Below, piece by piece: positions 44,006 through 52,539 of a stretch of DNA of 64,000 nt. Position 1 is the first letter of the stretch, and each line of letters starts with the position of its first letter. The stretch is from Pseudoalteromonas denitrificans DSM 6059 (lineage in GTDB: Bacteria > Pseudomonadota > Gammaproteobacteria > Enterobacterales > Alteromonadaceae). Position numbers and translations under genes: made by a program. The stretch spans positions 1 through 64,000 of the forward strand of contig NZ_FOLO01000005.1 of NCBI RefSeq assembly GCF_900112265.1, read 5' to 3'. Under the pieces are notes generated by a model that was not told the DNA's origin, did no database searches, and worked only from the letters and a program-made list of their open reading frames with translations.

Positions 44006-45340
44006 TTGGATTTATTAAAACAAGTTGTATGGAAAGAAGGGAGTTTTATCTCACCACAGCATTTTCAGCAACAAGCATTGCATTTTAAGTCATATATACA
44101 AAATTATAACGGTACTATGGGATACTCAGGTCACTATGGATTAAGTGATATCACAGTAAATACCGACTTGTTAAAAATAGGAAAAATTGCCATCACCTTT
44201 TGTAATGGTCTTTTTCCTGATGGGCATTATTTTCTATTAGATGAAGAAATTGTTATTGATGTACCAGAAGATGCCGTAAAAAAAACAGTTTATATTTCAA
44301 TACCGCTGGCGCTTCAAGGTAGTCCTGCATTTGGAGAGCAAAGCAGTCAAGCAACGCGCTATTTATGCCAAACGATGACGAGCTATAACAATACCTCAAC
44401 GCAAAGCGACAGTATCGAACTAGAAGTTGCCAAAGACAATGCATGCCTCTCTATTGGCAAGACAGATATGGCAGGTTATGTTTCATTTCCCATTGCACGA
44501 ATACTTGAAACGCGTGAAACAGGTGAAGTGGTTTTTGATAGTAGCTTTATTCCCGCCTGTATTCACTTCCAAGCTTCAATTTATTTATTCGATAAAATAA
44601 AAATGCTGCAAAGCTTATTACAAATAAGAGCAAAAGAAGTACATAAACGCATTGCTGTAGGTCAAGAAAGTAAAAGTGACCAAACCTTGTATAAAGATTT
44701 TTTATGGTTACAAACATTAAACCGCTGGCTCCCTTGGAGTGACTGGGTTGAACAAGATACGCAATACACAACACATCAACTATACCGAGATTTAACGACA
44801 TTATCGGCTGAGCTTTCAGGTTTAACACCTGAACTACCTGATACATTTGCAACTTTAAATTACGATGACCTATATCAAGTATTTAGTCCGATTTTCATGA
44901 AACTACGTAATCAGTTAAGCATGGTATTACAAGACTCTGTAATTGAATTTAAATGGGACGACCAATTATTTGAAAAACGCCGTTTATTACGTACTATCAT
45001 TAATGATCCCGATAATATGTTAAAACGACGCTTTGTAATGAGTATAGAGTCAAGTTTATCTAATGATGAAATTGCACAACATATACCACAATCAGCCACT
45101 TTAGCGGGTAACAGTAATATTGTTGAGTTAGTACGAAATGCAATGTCGGGTATTGAACTAATACACCTTTTGGTTGCACCTCACGAACTAAAACCAAAAT
45201 CAGCTGCTAGCTATTTTGAAGTAAATACCAAAAATGATTTATGGCTTGATATGCTCAATAAAGGTGAAACGCTTAATATGCATATTGATAACAGAATACC
45301 CGACTTAAAAGTGACCCTATATGCACTTACACTCGGTTAA
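44006..45340 (+). CDS. tssK: Type VI secretion baseplate-membrane complex connector TssK
   Basis: 444 residues from TTG with a good ribosome site (TTAGGAGAA). The opening LLKQVVWKEGSFISPQHFQQQALHF is the TssK signature. Later blocks include GLFPDGHYFLLDEEI, YPxAR-type PIARILETRETGEVVFDSSFIPACIHF and KRRLLRTIINDPDNM. It links the baseplate to TssL/TssM. The TTG start may limit expression, or an earlier start may exist. Confidence 0.92.
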   Translation: MDLLKQVVWKEGSFISPQHFQQQALHFKSYIQNYNGTMGYSGHYGLSDITVNTDLLKIGKIAITFCNGLFPDGHYFLLDEEIVIDVPEDAVKKTVYISIPLALQGSPAFGEQSSQATRYLCQTMTSYNNTSTQSDSIELEVAKDNACLSIGKTDMAGYVSFPIARILETRETGEVVFDSSFIPACIHFQASIYLFDKIKMLQSLLQIRAKEVHKRIAVGQESKSDQTLYKDFLWLQTLNRWLPWSDWVEQDTQYTTHQLYRDLTTLSAELSGLTPELPDTFATLNYDDLYQVFSPIFMKLRNQLSMVLQDSVIEFKWDDQLFEKRRLLRTIINDPDNMLKRRFVMSIESSLSNDEIAQHIPQSATLAGNSNIVELVRNAMSGIELIHLLVAPHELKPKSAASYFEVNTKNDLWLDMLNKGETLNMHIDNRIPDLKVTLYALTLG

Positions 45341-45352
45341 AAGAAGAGATAT

Positions 45353-46513
45353 ATGTCACAGTTAAGCAGTCAGACCCTTAATATTGACTTTAGTGATAAA
45401 GTGCAAAAAACACAGTTACCTTTTAACTATTCTGATAATGCACTTTATAATTTAAGCATACCAATTTTGTCAGTTATTCTGACTTTATCTCGTTTACCCA
45501 AACCTGAGAACTTGGAATTATTTAAAAATTTATTAAAACAGTACATAGTAGATTTAAGTGAAGAAGGTAAAAAACTTGATTATCCAGCAGCTGTAATCGA
45601 TAAACTTTGTTGTTTACATTGCATTGTTTTAGATGAGTTCATTATTCACGGCTTCTGGGGTGAAGATGCAGGGTGGGAGAATAATACTTTATTAAGCGAA
45701 CTGTTTGGCTTAAAAAATGGTGGGGATTTATTTTTTACTGTCACTGAGAAGGCACTTAAACAATCAGCAAAAATGCAGGATATATTACAGTTATGTTATG
45801 TTTTTTTACAAATGGGGTTTAAGGGTCGATATCGTTCAAGACAATCTGAACAATTAGGATTAATCTCAAAGCAAATACACCAAGCAATAGAAAACAAAAC
45901 TCAAAGCGCTAATATTTTAATTAAAGATGCGCCTATTGCTAAGTCTTTATTTTTAAAAAATGGCGCAAGATACATCTCTTTCACGCTCATTATTTTGTTT
46001 ACCTTAACCTTGGTTTATGCTTTTTTTGATTATTGGTTTAAAGAAACATATTCACTTCGTGCAAAAGAATTAACAGATTTAAAGAAAATGACAGCAAATT
46101 ATGTTCTGAACACGCAAGCAAAAGATATTGTTTATATCAGTACGGCTGAAGATATTCATGCGGTTAATAATTTAACGCAACAACATCCCCCTAAAACGTC
46201 AGAAAAAAACATGCAAACAGGACACTCACATGTTGATCTAGACTTATCTCAAAATATAGGTATCGCAACTACTCGCCTACCATTTAGAATTCAGCTTGCT
46301 ACTTTTTCGTCAAAAGAAAACGCAAATAAATACCTGACTAAAATAAAAAATAGCCTCTATCAGATTTCAATGATGCCGACGGGAAATTATTTCATCATCT
46401 ATAGTGAAGCAGAATCTAAGTTAGAAGCAAAAAAACAACAAAAGTATTTTAAGGAAAATTACCAGATATCAACAATTAGATCTGAAGTTGATATAACAGG
46501 CACGGTGCAATGA
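45353..46513 (+). CDS. tssL: Type VI secretion inner-membrane protein TssL (DotU) with C-terminal SPOR domain
   Basis: 386 residues. The cytoplasmic DotU domain (about 25-185: LYNLSIPILSVILTLSRLP, CCLHCIVLDEFI, HGFWGEDAGWENNTLLSELFG, LQLCYVFLQMGFKGRY) is followed by a single helix (about 205-225). About 70 residues follow at 310-378 with SPOR character (FRIQLATFSSKENANKYL, then PTGNYFIIYSEAESKLEAKKQ). SPOR domains bind denuded peptidoglycan. Most TssL proteins either end after the helix or carry OmpA-like domains, so this fusion is notable. The stop overlaps the tssM start (ATGATGA). Confidence 0.88.
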   Translation: MSQLSSQTLNIDFSDKVQKTQLPFNYSDNALYNLSIPILSVILTLSRLPKPENLELFKNLLKQYIVDLSEEGKKLDYPAAVIDKLCCLHCIVLDEFIIHGFWGEDAGWENNTLLSELFGLKNGGDLFFTVTEKALKQSAKMQDILQLCYVFLQMGFKGRYRSRQSEQLGLISKQIHQAIENKTQSANILIKDAPIAKSLFLKNGARYISFTLIILFTLTLVYAFFDYWFKETYSLRAKELTDLKKMTANYVLNTQAKDIVYISTAEDIHAVNNLTQQHPPKTSEKNMQTGHSHVDLDLSQNIGIATTRLPFRIQLATFSSKENANKYLTKIKNSLYQISMMPTGNYFIIYSEAESKLEAKKQQKYFKENYQISTIRSEVDITGTVQ

Positions 46514-49500
46514 TGACTTTTACCCTTACAAAAAAACACCTAATTGGCGGTATTTTAATATCACTTTTTACCGGTTTTACACTTGCTTGGTGGCTTGTAC
46601 CAAATTTAAATTGGATTTTTGCCGCAGCTGCCATCGTTATTTTAATAATAGGCAGTTCCTTATGGTTTTTTAATCGTGATAACGCAACAGTAAAGCAACA
46701 AAAAAACTTAGAAAAACAAGATGTTCAATTAGTTAAAAAATTATTTAACTCTTTTATAACTGAGTTAAAAGACAGAGGATTACACAAACATAAATATAGA
46801 CTTCCCTGGTATCTTTATATCACGCATAACCTTAAAACAGATGAAGCAATTTTAACGCAAATGGGTTTTAGAAATAGCACGGCATTAAACTTTTCAAATC
46901 AATTACCTGTTCAAATTTGGTTAAAAAACAATGCGGTTATTTTAACAGCTCAGATTTCCAGCCAAGACCGCCGCTCATTAACCTGCATAAAACACTTAAT
47001 AAAGCATGCAAAAAACTTTCGTTCTCGCCAGACTTTGAATGGCATTATTACCAGCCAATCTGTTGATAACTTAATTAGTAAGAATAAAAACAACTGCCAA
47101 CAAGTCGCTAACGACTTACGTTTAGCAATAGATGAAACCCAAACTTTATCCGGTCAAAAATTACCTATTTATGTTTTATTTAATCAAATGGCTGGCTTGG
47201 CTGATTTTTGTCAATTTTTTGCATCTTTAGATGAACCTGAACTAGATGGTAATTTTGGCGCTTTAAATGTAAAAAATGCTAATTTAGGTAAGTTTACACT
47301 GGATTGGTTTGAAAAAAGTTACAACGATATTTGCCAAAGAATGGGACACTCAGTTTTAAGAGCCTTAGATAGTCAGTTAAGTGAGCAGTTTAGGCGCTCA
47401 GTTGTGGCAGCACCCGTGCAATTTAAACAAATTCAATCCGAGATCAGTTACTTTTTAGAGCAATTATTAATACCAAAATCAGCAACTAAAGATTATGAAT
47501 TTAGAGGCTATTTTTTTACCAATACTCAGCAACAGTCTCAAGCAACCGACCCCTTAACAAAACAAATTGCATATCAATTAGGTTTTAATGAAATGCTGTG
47601 TAGTGATAGTGTTAAGCTACCACATAGTATTTTTGTTACGCATTTATTTGATGACATCATTCGCCCCGAAGCGGGACTTGCTAGCATTAATATAACTCGA
47701 AAGCGCCTTTTCTGGGGATTTCAAATAAGTTATAGCTTAGCTGTATTAACCTTAGTTGTGAGTTCAATCGCTTTACTTAAGCTCAACTTTGATTATTACC
47801 AGCCTTTAAATGGAAAAACGTTACAGGCATTGAAACAGTATCAAAATGTCATACGTAAAAAACCTTATGATATTGAAGAGCTAGCATTAAACGTCAATAA
47901 TTTGAAAATGATCCGCAATATTTATCTTGATTATAATAAACCGACACCATTTTATATTTCTGATTTAGTGCCTAACCCACAATTAACTCAATCTGTTAAA
48001 GAGGCCTACCATAACGAGCTTAAAGATATTTTATTACCTTCTTTGGTGCACTATTTAGAAGATGAATTATTTGTATATGAAACTTTAGGCGACAGCTTAC
48101 AAACGGCAAAGCTATTAAATTTAAATGAAGAATTACAAATACATGATGAAAAATCATGGAAGCATTTAAAATCTTATTATCGTCAATCTTTTATTAAAGA
48201 AGGGCATTCAGAAGCTGATACTTTGAAAAACCTCATTGTATTGATGGATGATTTGTATCAATTAGGCATGCCTAAGGTCACGCTTAATCAAAGCTTGCTT
48301 AGCCAATCTAAGGCCAGTATAGATAAAATAAACACCACTAAAGTACTTTTTGAATACATTAACGACTTACCTCAGTTTTCATCTATGGTAGATATTAGTA
48401 CTGAGCTTGGTAATAACTTTGAATTGTTATATCAATTTAATAACAAATTAAAAGCGCAATTCGTACCCTTTATTTTTACGCCTCAAGGTTTCATCGGAAT
48501 GGATTTATCCGCCAGTTCTAATTTGATGAAAGATATTATCAATAATAATAAATCCTTATTAGGTCACAAGCTTAATGAATTTGAAATTAATAACTTAGCA
48601 AAGAGTTTACAAAGGTACTATCAAAGGGAATATGTAAAATATTGGGTTAATTTTATTGATGCGATAGCACTCAAATCTATTTCAGATAATACACTGATGC
48701 ATAACTTAGAGTTGATGGCTTCCAAAACCAATGCACCTCAAAATCGATTATACGAAACAATTGGCTATTATACTTTTCCAGAAATCGTCGTTAAAAAAGC
48801 AGCTGAAACGGAAAAAGAAAAACCAAAAAAATCGATAAAACCTTCTACAGACCAACTGGTTATGGCAAAAAATATTCAAGCTGAATTTGCCGTATATCAC
48901 AGGTTTATTAAGCAAGACGATAAAGGTCTGAGTGAATTAGCATATTTACACGAAAATATCACACAAGTAGCTAAGTGGCTAAAAAAAGCCAAAGATAATA
49001 AAGATGTTGGCGCTTACTTCTTCAAGCAGCTCACTTCAAATAAACAAGATCAGAGCTTATATCAATTAGCGCAAATGCAACTTTCAATAGCCAAAATTGA
49101 TTTACATGTTACGGGCTTAATTGACCTAATTAATCAAGAAGTTAATGCATATGTAGGTGAGCATGTTAATCAGGTTTGGCAAAAACAAATTAGTGAACCA
49201 TTTAGCTTACAGTTTGCCAATAAGTTTCCATTTAATTTAGATAGTCAGAGCAGTGTTAATTTTAAATTATTTAATAAATACTTTAAGCCTGAAGGGGTCT
49301 TTGATCAGTTCAATGCACAGATACTTAATAAGTTTTCACTCGTTGAAAATAGCTTGACGTTAGATGGATTCACAACACAAAACAACTTAGTTATTCGTTC
49401 TGATATATATCAGCAGTTCATTGATTTAAAAGCAATACAGCAAACTTTGTATCAGCAAAGCCCGACACAAGCAGCCATTACTTTTAAAATAAAAACAGCA

Positions 49501-49854
49501 TCTATGTCAGCTGATTTATTAAATTTTGAGTTGTTTTCTGAGCGCACTCTATTTGGTTATGAACATGGTCCTAAGTTATGGCAGAGCTTTACCTGGCCAG
49601 ACTTCACTAAACAGAATACCTTGTTAACCATTTTTACAGATGTAAACAGTCAAAAGATCACGAGTGAATATGAAGGTGATTGGGCATGGTTAAAGCTTGT
49701 TTATAAGTATTATCAATTAGATGAAGGCAATGCTGAAATTAAAATAAAAGAAGCATTATCTCAAGTGACGCTATCACTATCAGTTGAGGGCGATACAGAC
49801 CCATTTGATCCCCGTTTCTTTAGTCAAATAAAGCTTCCTAAAAAATTATTATAA
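46510..49854 (+). CDS. tssM: Type VI secretion inner-membrane protein TssM (IcmF)
   Basis: 1114 residues. Two N-terminal helices (about 12-32 and 36-54), a cytoplasmic domain, a third helix (about 405-425: YSLAVLTLVVSSIALLKL) and a long periplasmic part ending in the TssJ-binding beta domain. The ATP-binding loop expected after PWY is absent: the sequence reads LPWYLYITHNLKTDEAIL, so Walker A is not formed. Some T6SSs function without it. It forms the trans-envelope channel with TssL and TssJ. It closes the canonical core genes. Confidence 0.9.
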   Translation: MMTFTLTKKHLIGGILISLFTGFTLAWWLVPNLNWIFAAAAIVILIIGSSLWFFNRDNATVKQQKNLEKQDVQLVKKLFNSFITELKDRGLHKHKYRLPWYLYITHNLKTDEAILTQMGFRNSTALNFSNQLPVQIWLKNNAVILTAQISSQDRRSLTCIKHLIKHAKNFRSRQTLNGIITSQSVDNLISKNKNNCQQVANDLRLAIDETQTLSGQKLPIYVLFNQMAGLADFCQFFASLDEPELDGNFGALNVKNANLGKFTLDWFEKSYNDICQRMGHSVLRALDSQLSEQFRRSVVAAPVQFKQIQSEISYFLEQLLIPKSATKDYEFRGYFFTNTQQQSQATDPLTKQIAYQLGFNEMLCSDSVKLPHSIFVTHLFDDIIRPEAGLASINITRKRLFWGFQISYSLAVLTLVVSSIALLKLNFDYYQPLNGKTLQALKQYQNVIRKKPYDIEELALNVNNLKMIRNIYLDYNKPTPFYISDLVPNPQLTQSVKEAYHNELKDILLPSLVHYLEDELFVYETLGDSLQTAKLLNLNEELQIHDEKSWKHLKSYYRQSFIKEGHSEADTLKNLIVLMDDLYQLGMPKVTLNQSLLSQSKASIDKINTTKVLFEYINDLPQFSSMVDISTELGNNFELLYQFNNKLKAQFVPFIFTPQGFIGMDLSASSNLMKDIINNNKSLLGHKLNEFEINNLAKSLQRYYQREYVKYWVNFIDAIALKSISDNTLMHNLELMASKTNAPQNRLYETIGYYTFPEIVVKKAAETEKEKPKKSIKPSTDQLVMAKNIQAEFAVYHRFIKQDDKGLSELAYLHENITQVAKWLKKAKDNKDVGAYFFKQLTSNKQDQSLYQLAQMQLSIAKIDLHVTGLIDLINQEVNAYVGEHVNQVWQKQISEPFSLQFANKFPFNLDSQSSVNFKLFNKYFKPEGVFDQFNAQILNKFSLVENSLTLDGFTTQNNLVIRSDIYQQFIDLKAIQQTLYQQSPTQAAITFKIKTASMSADLLNFELFSERTLFGYEHGPKLWQSFTWPDFTKQNTLLTIFTDVNSQKITSEYEGDWAWLKLVYKYYQLDEGNAEIKIKEALSQVTLSLSVEGDTDPFDPRFFSQIKLPKKLL

Positions 49855-49887
49855 ATATGTAAAAATATATTATAAAATATACCAGAT

Positions 49888-49923
49888 AACGCAGTGTCAT
49901 AAATAGTTGGCACTGCGTTTTTT
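49888..49923 (+). terminator. Terminator after tssM
   Basis: AACGCAGTGTC and GGCACTGCGTT arms followed by T6. It ends close to the start of the HExxH gene, so that gene depends on readthrough or its own promoter. Confidence 0.8.
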
Positions 49924-49952
49924 GCATGAATAATAACAAAATAGGAATCGCG

Positions 49953-50639
49953 ATGAGCGTAGCCCAAGACTTAGCAAAACTGCGCCAATTAAGTAATGTT
50001 GTAAACGGCCCTTTAAGACTTGTTTTAGTTGAAGTATTAGAGCTTACACCTTTGGTAATTGATTGGATAAATGTAAATACAAGTGGCTCAGCTGTTTGCC
50101 GATATCAGGCAAATAACATACGCAAATATGAAGTTCGCTATCAATTTGGTAATTTAGGCAATTTAGTGCATGAACTTACTCATGTTGGTATCAATGAGTC
50201 ATATGGGTTAGATTTCATAAATTATCCAAACTGGTCAGCATTAAATGTACCAGAACGAAGCCTTGATGCTATTGGTCGATGTTTAAATGAAGCCGAGCGT
50301 CAAACAAAACAAATGAATCATGCAATGAACGATAATAAAATAAATATACTTACACGCATAAAAGCGTGGTCAGATGCAGCGACAGAGCTGACACCTGAAC
50401 AAAAGTATGAAATATCGAATAAACTTGTTTACGGCATGATGAATCCACAAAAAGAAAGCGATACTGTACTTAATCAGGTTTTAGTATGGTTATTTGAATG
50501 GGGCTTCCCTATGATAGGTCATCATAGCAAAAAACCTGTTGTAAACGCCTTATATGAAGAACTATCTGCGGTTGTTAAGAATGCTTACCTTGAACGCCAA
50601 AAGGGTAAAATACAACATTTAATGCGTGAAATAATTTAA
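49953..50639 (+). CDS. Putative zinc metalloprotease, candidate T6SS effector (HExxH)
   Basis: 228 residues. The ATG at 49953 (MSVAQDLAKLRQL) has a good ribosome site (AGGAATCG) and is preferred over the one at 49926, which lies in the terminator tail. The motif LVHELTHVGINESYGLDF carries HExxH at residues 73-77, with the metal ligands His73 and His77 and catalytic Glu74; the third ligand is not obvious. The rest is helical (KAWSDAATELTPEQKYEISNK, PMIGHHSKKPVVNALYEEL). It has no signal peptide, as for T6SS cargo. Position directly after tssM suggests it is secreted or acts with the system. No immunity gene follows (the next gene is convergent), so it could target eukaryotic hosts or be regulated rather than toxic. 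Effector status is inference. Confidence 0.65.
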   Translation: MSVAQDLAKLRQLSNVVNGPLRLVLVEVLELTPLVIDWINVNTSGSAVCRYQANNIRKYEVRYQFGNLGNLVHELTHVGINESYGLDFINYPNWSALNVPERSLDAIGRCLNEAERQTKQMNHAMNDNKINILTRIKAWSDAATELTPEQKYEISNKLVYGMMNPQKESDTVLNQVLVWLFEWGFPMIGHHSKKPVVNALYEELSAVVKNAYLERQKGKIQHLMREII

Positions 50640-50675
50640 TAACCTAAGTTCATATTAATAGATAATATTATTCAA

Positions 50676-50708
50676 AAAGTAATAAGTTGAACATTAACTT
50701 ATTACTTT
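50676..50708. terminator. Bidirectional terminator between convergent genes
   Basis: Perfect 12-bp arms AAAGTAATAAGT and ACTTATTACTTT around TGAACATTA. It lies between the metalloprotease-like gene and the desaturase gene. Confidence 0.7.
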
Positions 50709-50721
50709 CTTAGATCATCTA

Positions 50722-51606
50722 TTATTTATTCTCCTGTTTCCACCCCCAGATAGGTGTTTTATAAAATAGCCTTAATCGCGTATGCCAGGAGTTTGCCTTT
50801 ATCAGTTGTTTTCCTAATTTATAATAACCATAAAAGTAAACCTTAAGTGGATTGACGCTATTAACTCTTGGAAATACGCCATAATTTACTTTTTCATCTT
50901 CTTTAGCAAAAGTACCAAACATGCGATCCCAAATAATAAAAATGCCAGCATAGTTTTTATCTAAATATTTTTTATTAGTAGCGTGATGTACCCTGTGATG
51001 TGAGGGAGTATTAAAGACACCCTCTATCATAGTAGGAAATTTTTTTACCGCCTCTGTATGAAGCAATGTTTGGAAAACTTGCACAAAAACTTCACTAAAG
51101 AAAATAATTAATGGATTAAAACCAAGAAATGCCAGAGGTAGATGAAAAAACAGTGGAAACAGTCCATCAAGGGGGCCATGGCGATAAGCGACAGATATAT
51201 TAAAGTGTGGTGAACTATGATGCACATTATGGGTTGCCCATGCAAAACCATTACTATGTAAAAATCGGTGCTCCCAATAATAAGCTAAATCGGCAAGTAT
51301 AATACAACCCGCGATTGTCCAGCCTGTCATAGGTAAATGCGTAATACTATAATGCTCATAAACAAAATAAAAAAGCGTTACGTAAAACAGAACCGCAAAT
51401 AAAGCATTAATACTTGTTGTTGCAAAAAGTGTTACAAAGTTAGTGATAGAATCGCTAATGAAATTCCATGTGATTTTGCTTTTAATTGCATAACGTATTA
51501 ATTCAATTATAAAAACGGCGATAGCAAGTACAAAAAACCAATCATCAACAAACTTTTCTAGCCAATACACTTCATCTTCACTAAAAACCATTAATAAATA
51601 GTCCAT
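50722..51606 (-). CDS. Sterol desaturase/fatty acid hydroxylase family membrane protein
   Basis: 294 residues. Several hydrophobic helices (about 22-42, 55-80, 85-105) are followed by the di-iron His motifs of the superfamily: WEHRFLH, THNVHHSS and HHRVHHATN (about 135-215). It hydroxylates or desaturates a lipid in the membrane; the substrate is not deducible. The gene is last of a minus-strand group headed by the cytochrome gene at 55641, and lies nine bases after the GyrI-like gene, so they are likely cotranscribed. Confidence 0.88.
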   Translation of the reverse strand: MDYLLMVFSEDEVYWLEKFVDDWFFVLAIAVFIIELIRYAIKSKITWNFISDSITNFVTLFATTSINALFAVLFYVTLFYFVYEHYSITHLPMTGWTIAGCIILADLAYYWEHRFLHSNGFAWATHNVHHSSPHFNISVAYRHGPLDGLFPLFFHLPLAFLGFNPLIIFFSEVFVQVFQTLLHTEAVKKFPTMIEGVFNTPSHHRVHHATNKKYLDKNYAGIFIIWDRMFGTFAKEDEKVNYGVFPRVNSVNPLKVYFYGYYKLGKQLIKANSWHTRLRLFYKTPIWGWKQENK

Positions 51607-51615
51607 CTTTATCTC

Positions 51616-52209
51616 CTATTTATAAAGTACTGAAACAGAAATAATTTCACCATTTGCATTTACAATATGCTCTTCAAGCACAGCTTCTATTGTTCTTTGA
51701 TAATCTAACTTTTCCCATGTATCAAAAAGTATTTCCTGTGAATATTTTGCAGGTGATAATACAATTTTATAATCACCTACAGGCACTTTATAATTTTTAT
51801 CTATGGCAGGTTCTATATCTTTAATATCATAACCTATAGTCACCTTAGCTTGACTATAATTAGTATTAAAATCAGTATATAAGGTATATGTTTTAGGGCT
51901 GATTTTATTAACCCTATTTTGCAAACTTGTATTTTTATTGAGTGTTAACCAGAAGTTTTCAACCTCAGAAATATCAATTGTAGATGAGCTACCGACTATT
52001 ATAAGGTCATTAATATTTTTACGATTAGCCTCTAATTTTAACTTCTTCACTTGTTTTTTTTGTTGTTTCACTTTAATTGTTTGCTGCAGACCTTGAACAC
52101 TCTTAACTTCAACATTAAGTTCTGCTTTTACAACAGGTTGAAATGCAACAGCAGTCAAAATAGTGGCTGTAATAATTAAAGTAACAATCATTGAGCTTGG
52201 TAAGTTCAT
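51616..52209 (-). CDS. Membrane-anchored GyrI-like (effector-binding fold) protein
   Basis: 197 residues. An N-terminal signal anchor (MIVTLIITATILTAVAF) is followed by a linker rich in Lys, then a C-terminal domain (about 90-197) with the pattern of GyrI/AraC effector-binding domains: TYTLYTDF, VTIGYDIKD, VPVGDYKIVLSPAKYSQ, the aromatic FDTWEKLD and a closing VSVLYK strand. Such proteins bind hydrophobic small ligands. Fused here to a membrane anchor, it could present a lipid or steroid-like ligand to the adjacent desaturase. That is inference. Confidence 0.65.
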   Translation of the reverse strand: MNLPSSMIVTLIITATILTAVAFQPVVKAELNVEVKSVQGLQQTIKVKQQKKQVKKLKLEANRKNINDLIIVGSSSTIDISEVENFWLTLNKNTSLQNRVNKISPKTYTLYTDFNTNYSQAKVTIGYDIKDIEPAIDKNYKVPVGDYKIVLSPAKYSQEILFDTWEKLDYQRTIEAVLEEHIVNANGEIISVSVLYK

Positions 52210-52350
52210 AATTTTCCTAGTATGTATTTAATAACCTATACTTTAGTGGCTGGTAAGTAGGCAAGAATCTATCTTGCCTTTTTGACTCTCAAGTCATCAT
52301 GCATATAAATGGTCTAAACATAGCTAAAGTATATTTCTTCCACATAGCGG

Positions 52351-52533
52351 TTAGATAGACAAGTAAGGGAAAGCAAAACAACTCATAGCAATAACTCCCC
52401 AAATCAACATTACAAACCAATAAGTAAGTGGTTCTGAATTTGATTGTATTGCCCTATGTAAATAAACTTCTCCAGTGGCTAAATCATAGACCAGCCATAT
52501 CAAGCCAATAGTTAGCAGGTATATTAGAGAGCA
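52351..52533 (-). CDS. Small membrane protein, start lost or frameshifted
   Basis: An uninterrupted frame ending TAA at 52351-52353 encodes LLTIGLIWLVYDLATGEVYL, a polar stretch, then YWFVMLIWGVIAMSCFAFPY, a two-helix protein of about 60 residues. It has no ATG; an in-frame TGA stands just before 52533. An ATG ATG at 52537-52532 is out of frame by one base, so the gene probably had a start there and carries a frameshift, or uses an unusual start. Strand and position fit the operon between the cytochrome and GyrI-like genes. Confidence 0.4.
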   Translation of the reverse strand, partial: CSLIYLLTIGLIWLVYDLATGEVYLHRAIQSNSEPLTYWFVMLIWGVIAMSCFAFPYLSI

Positions 52534-52539
52534 TCATTT

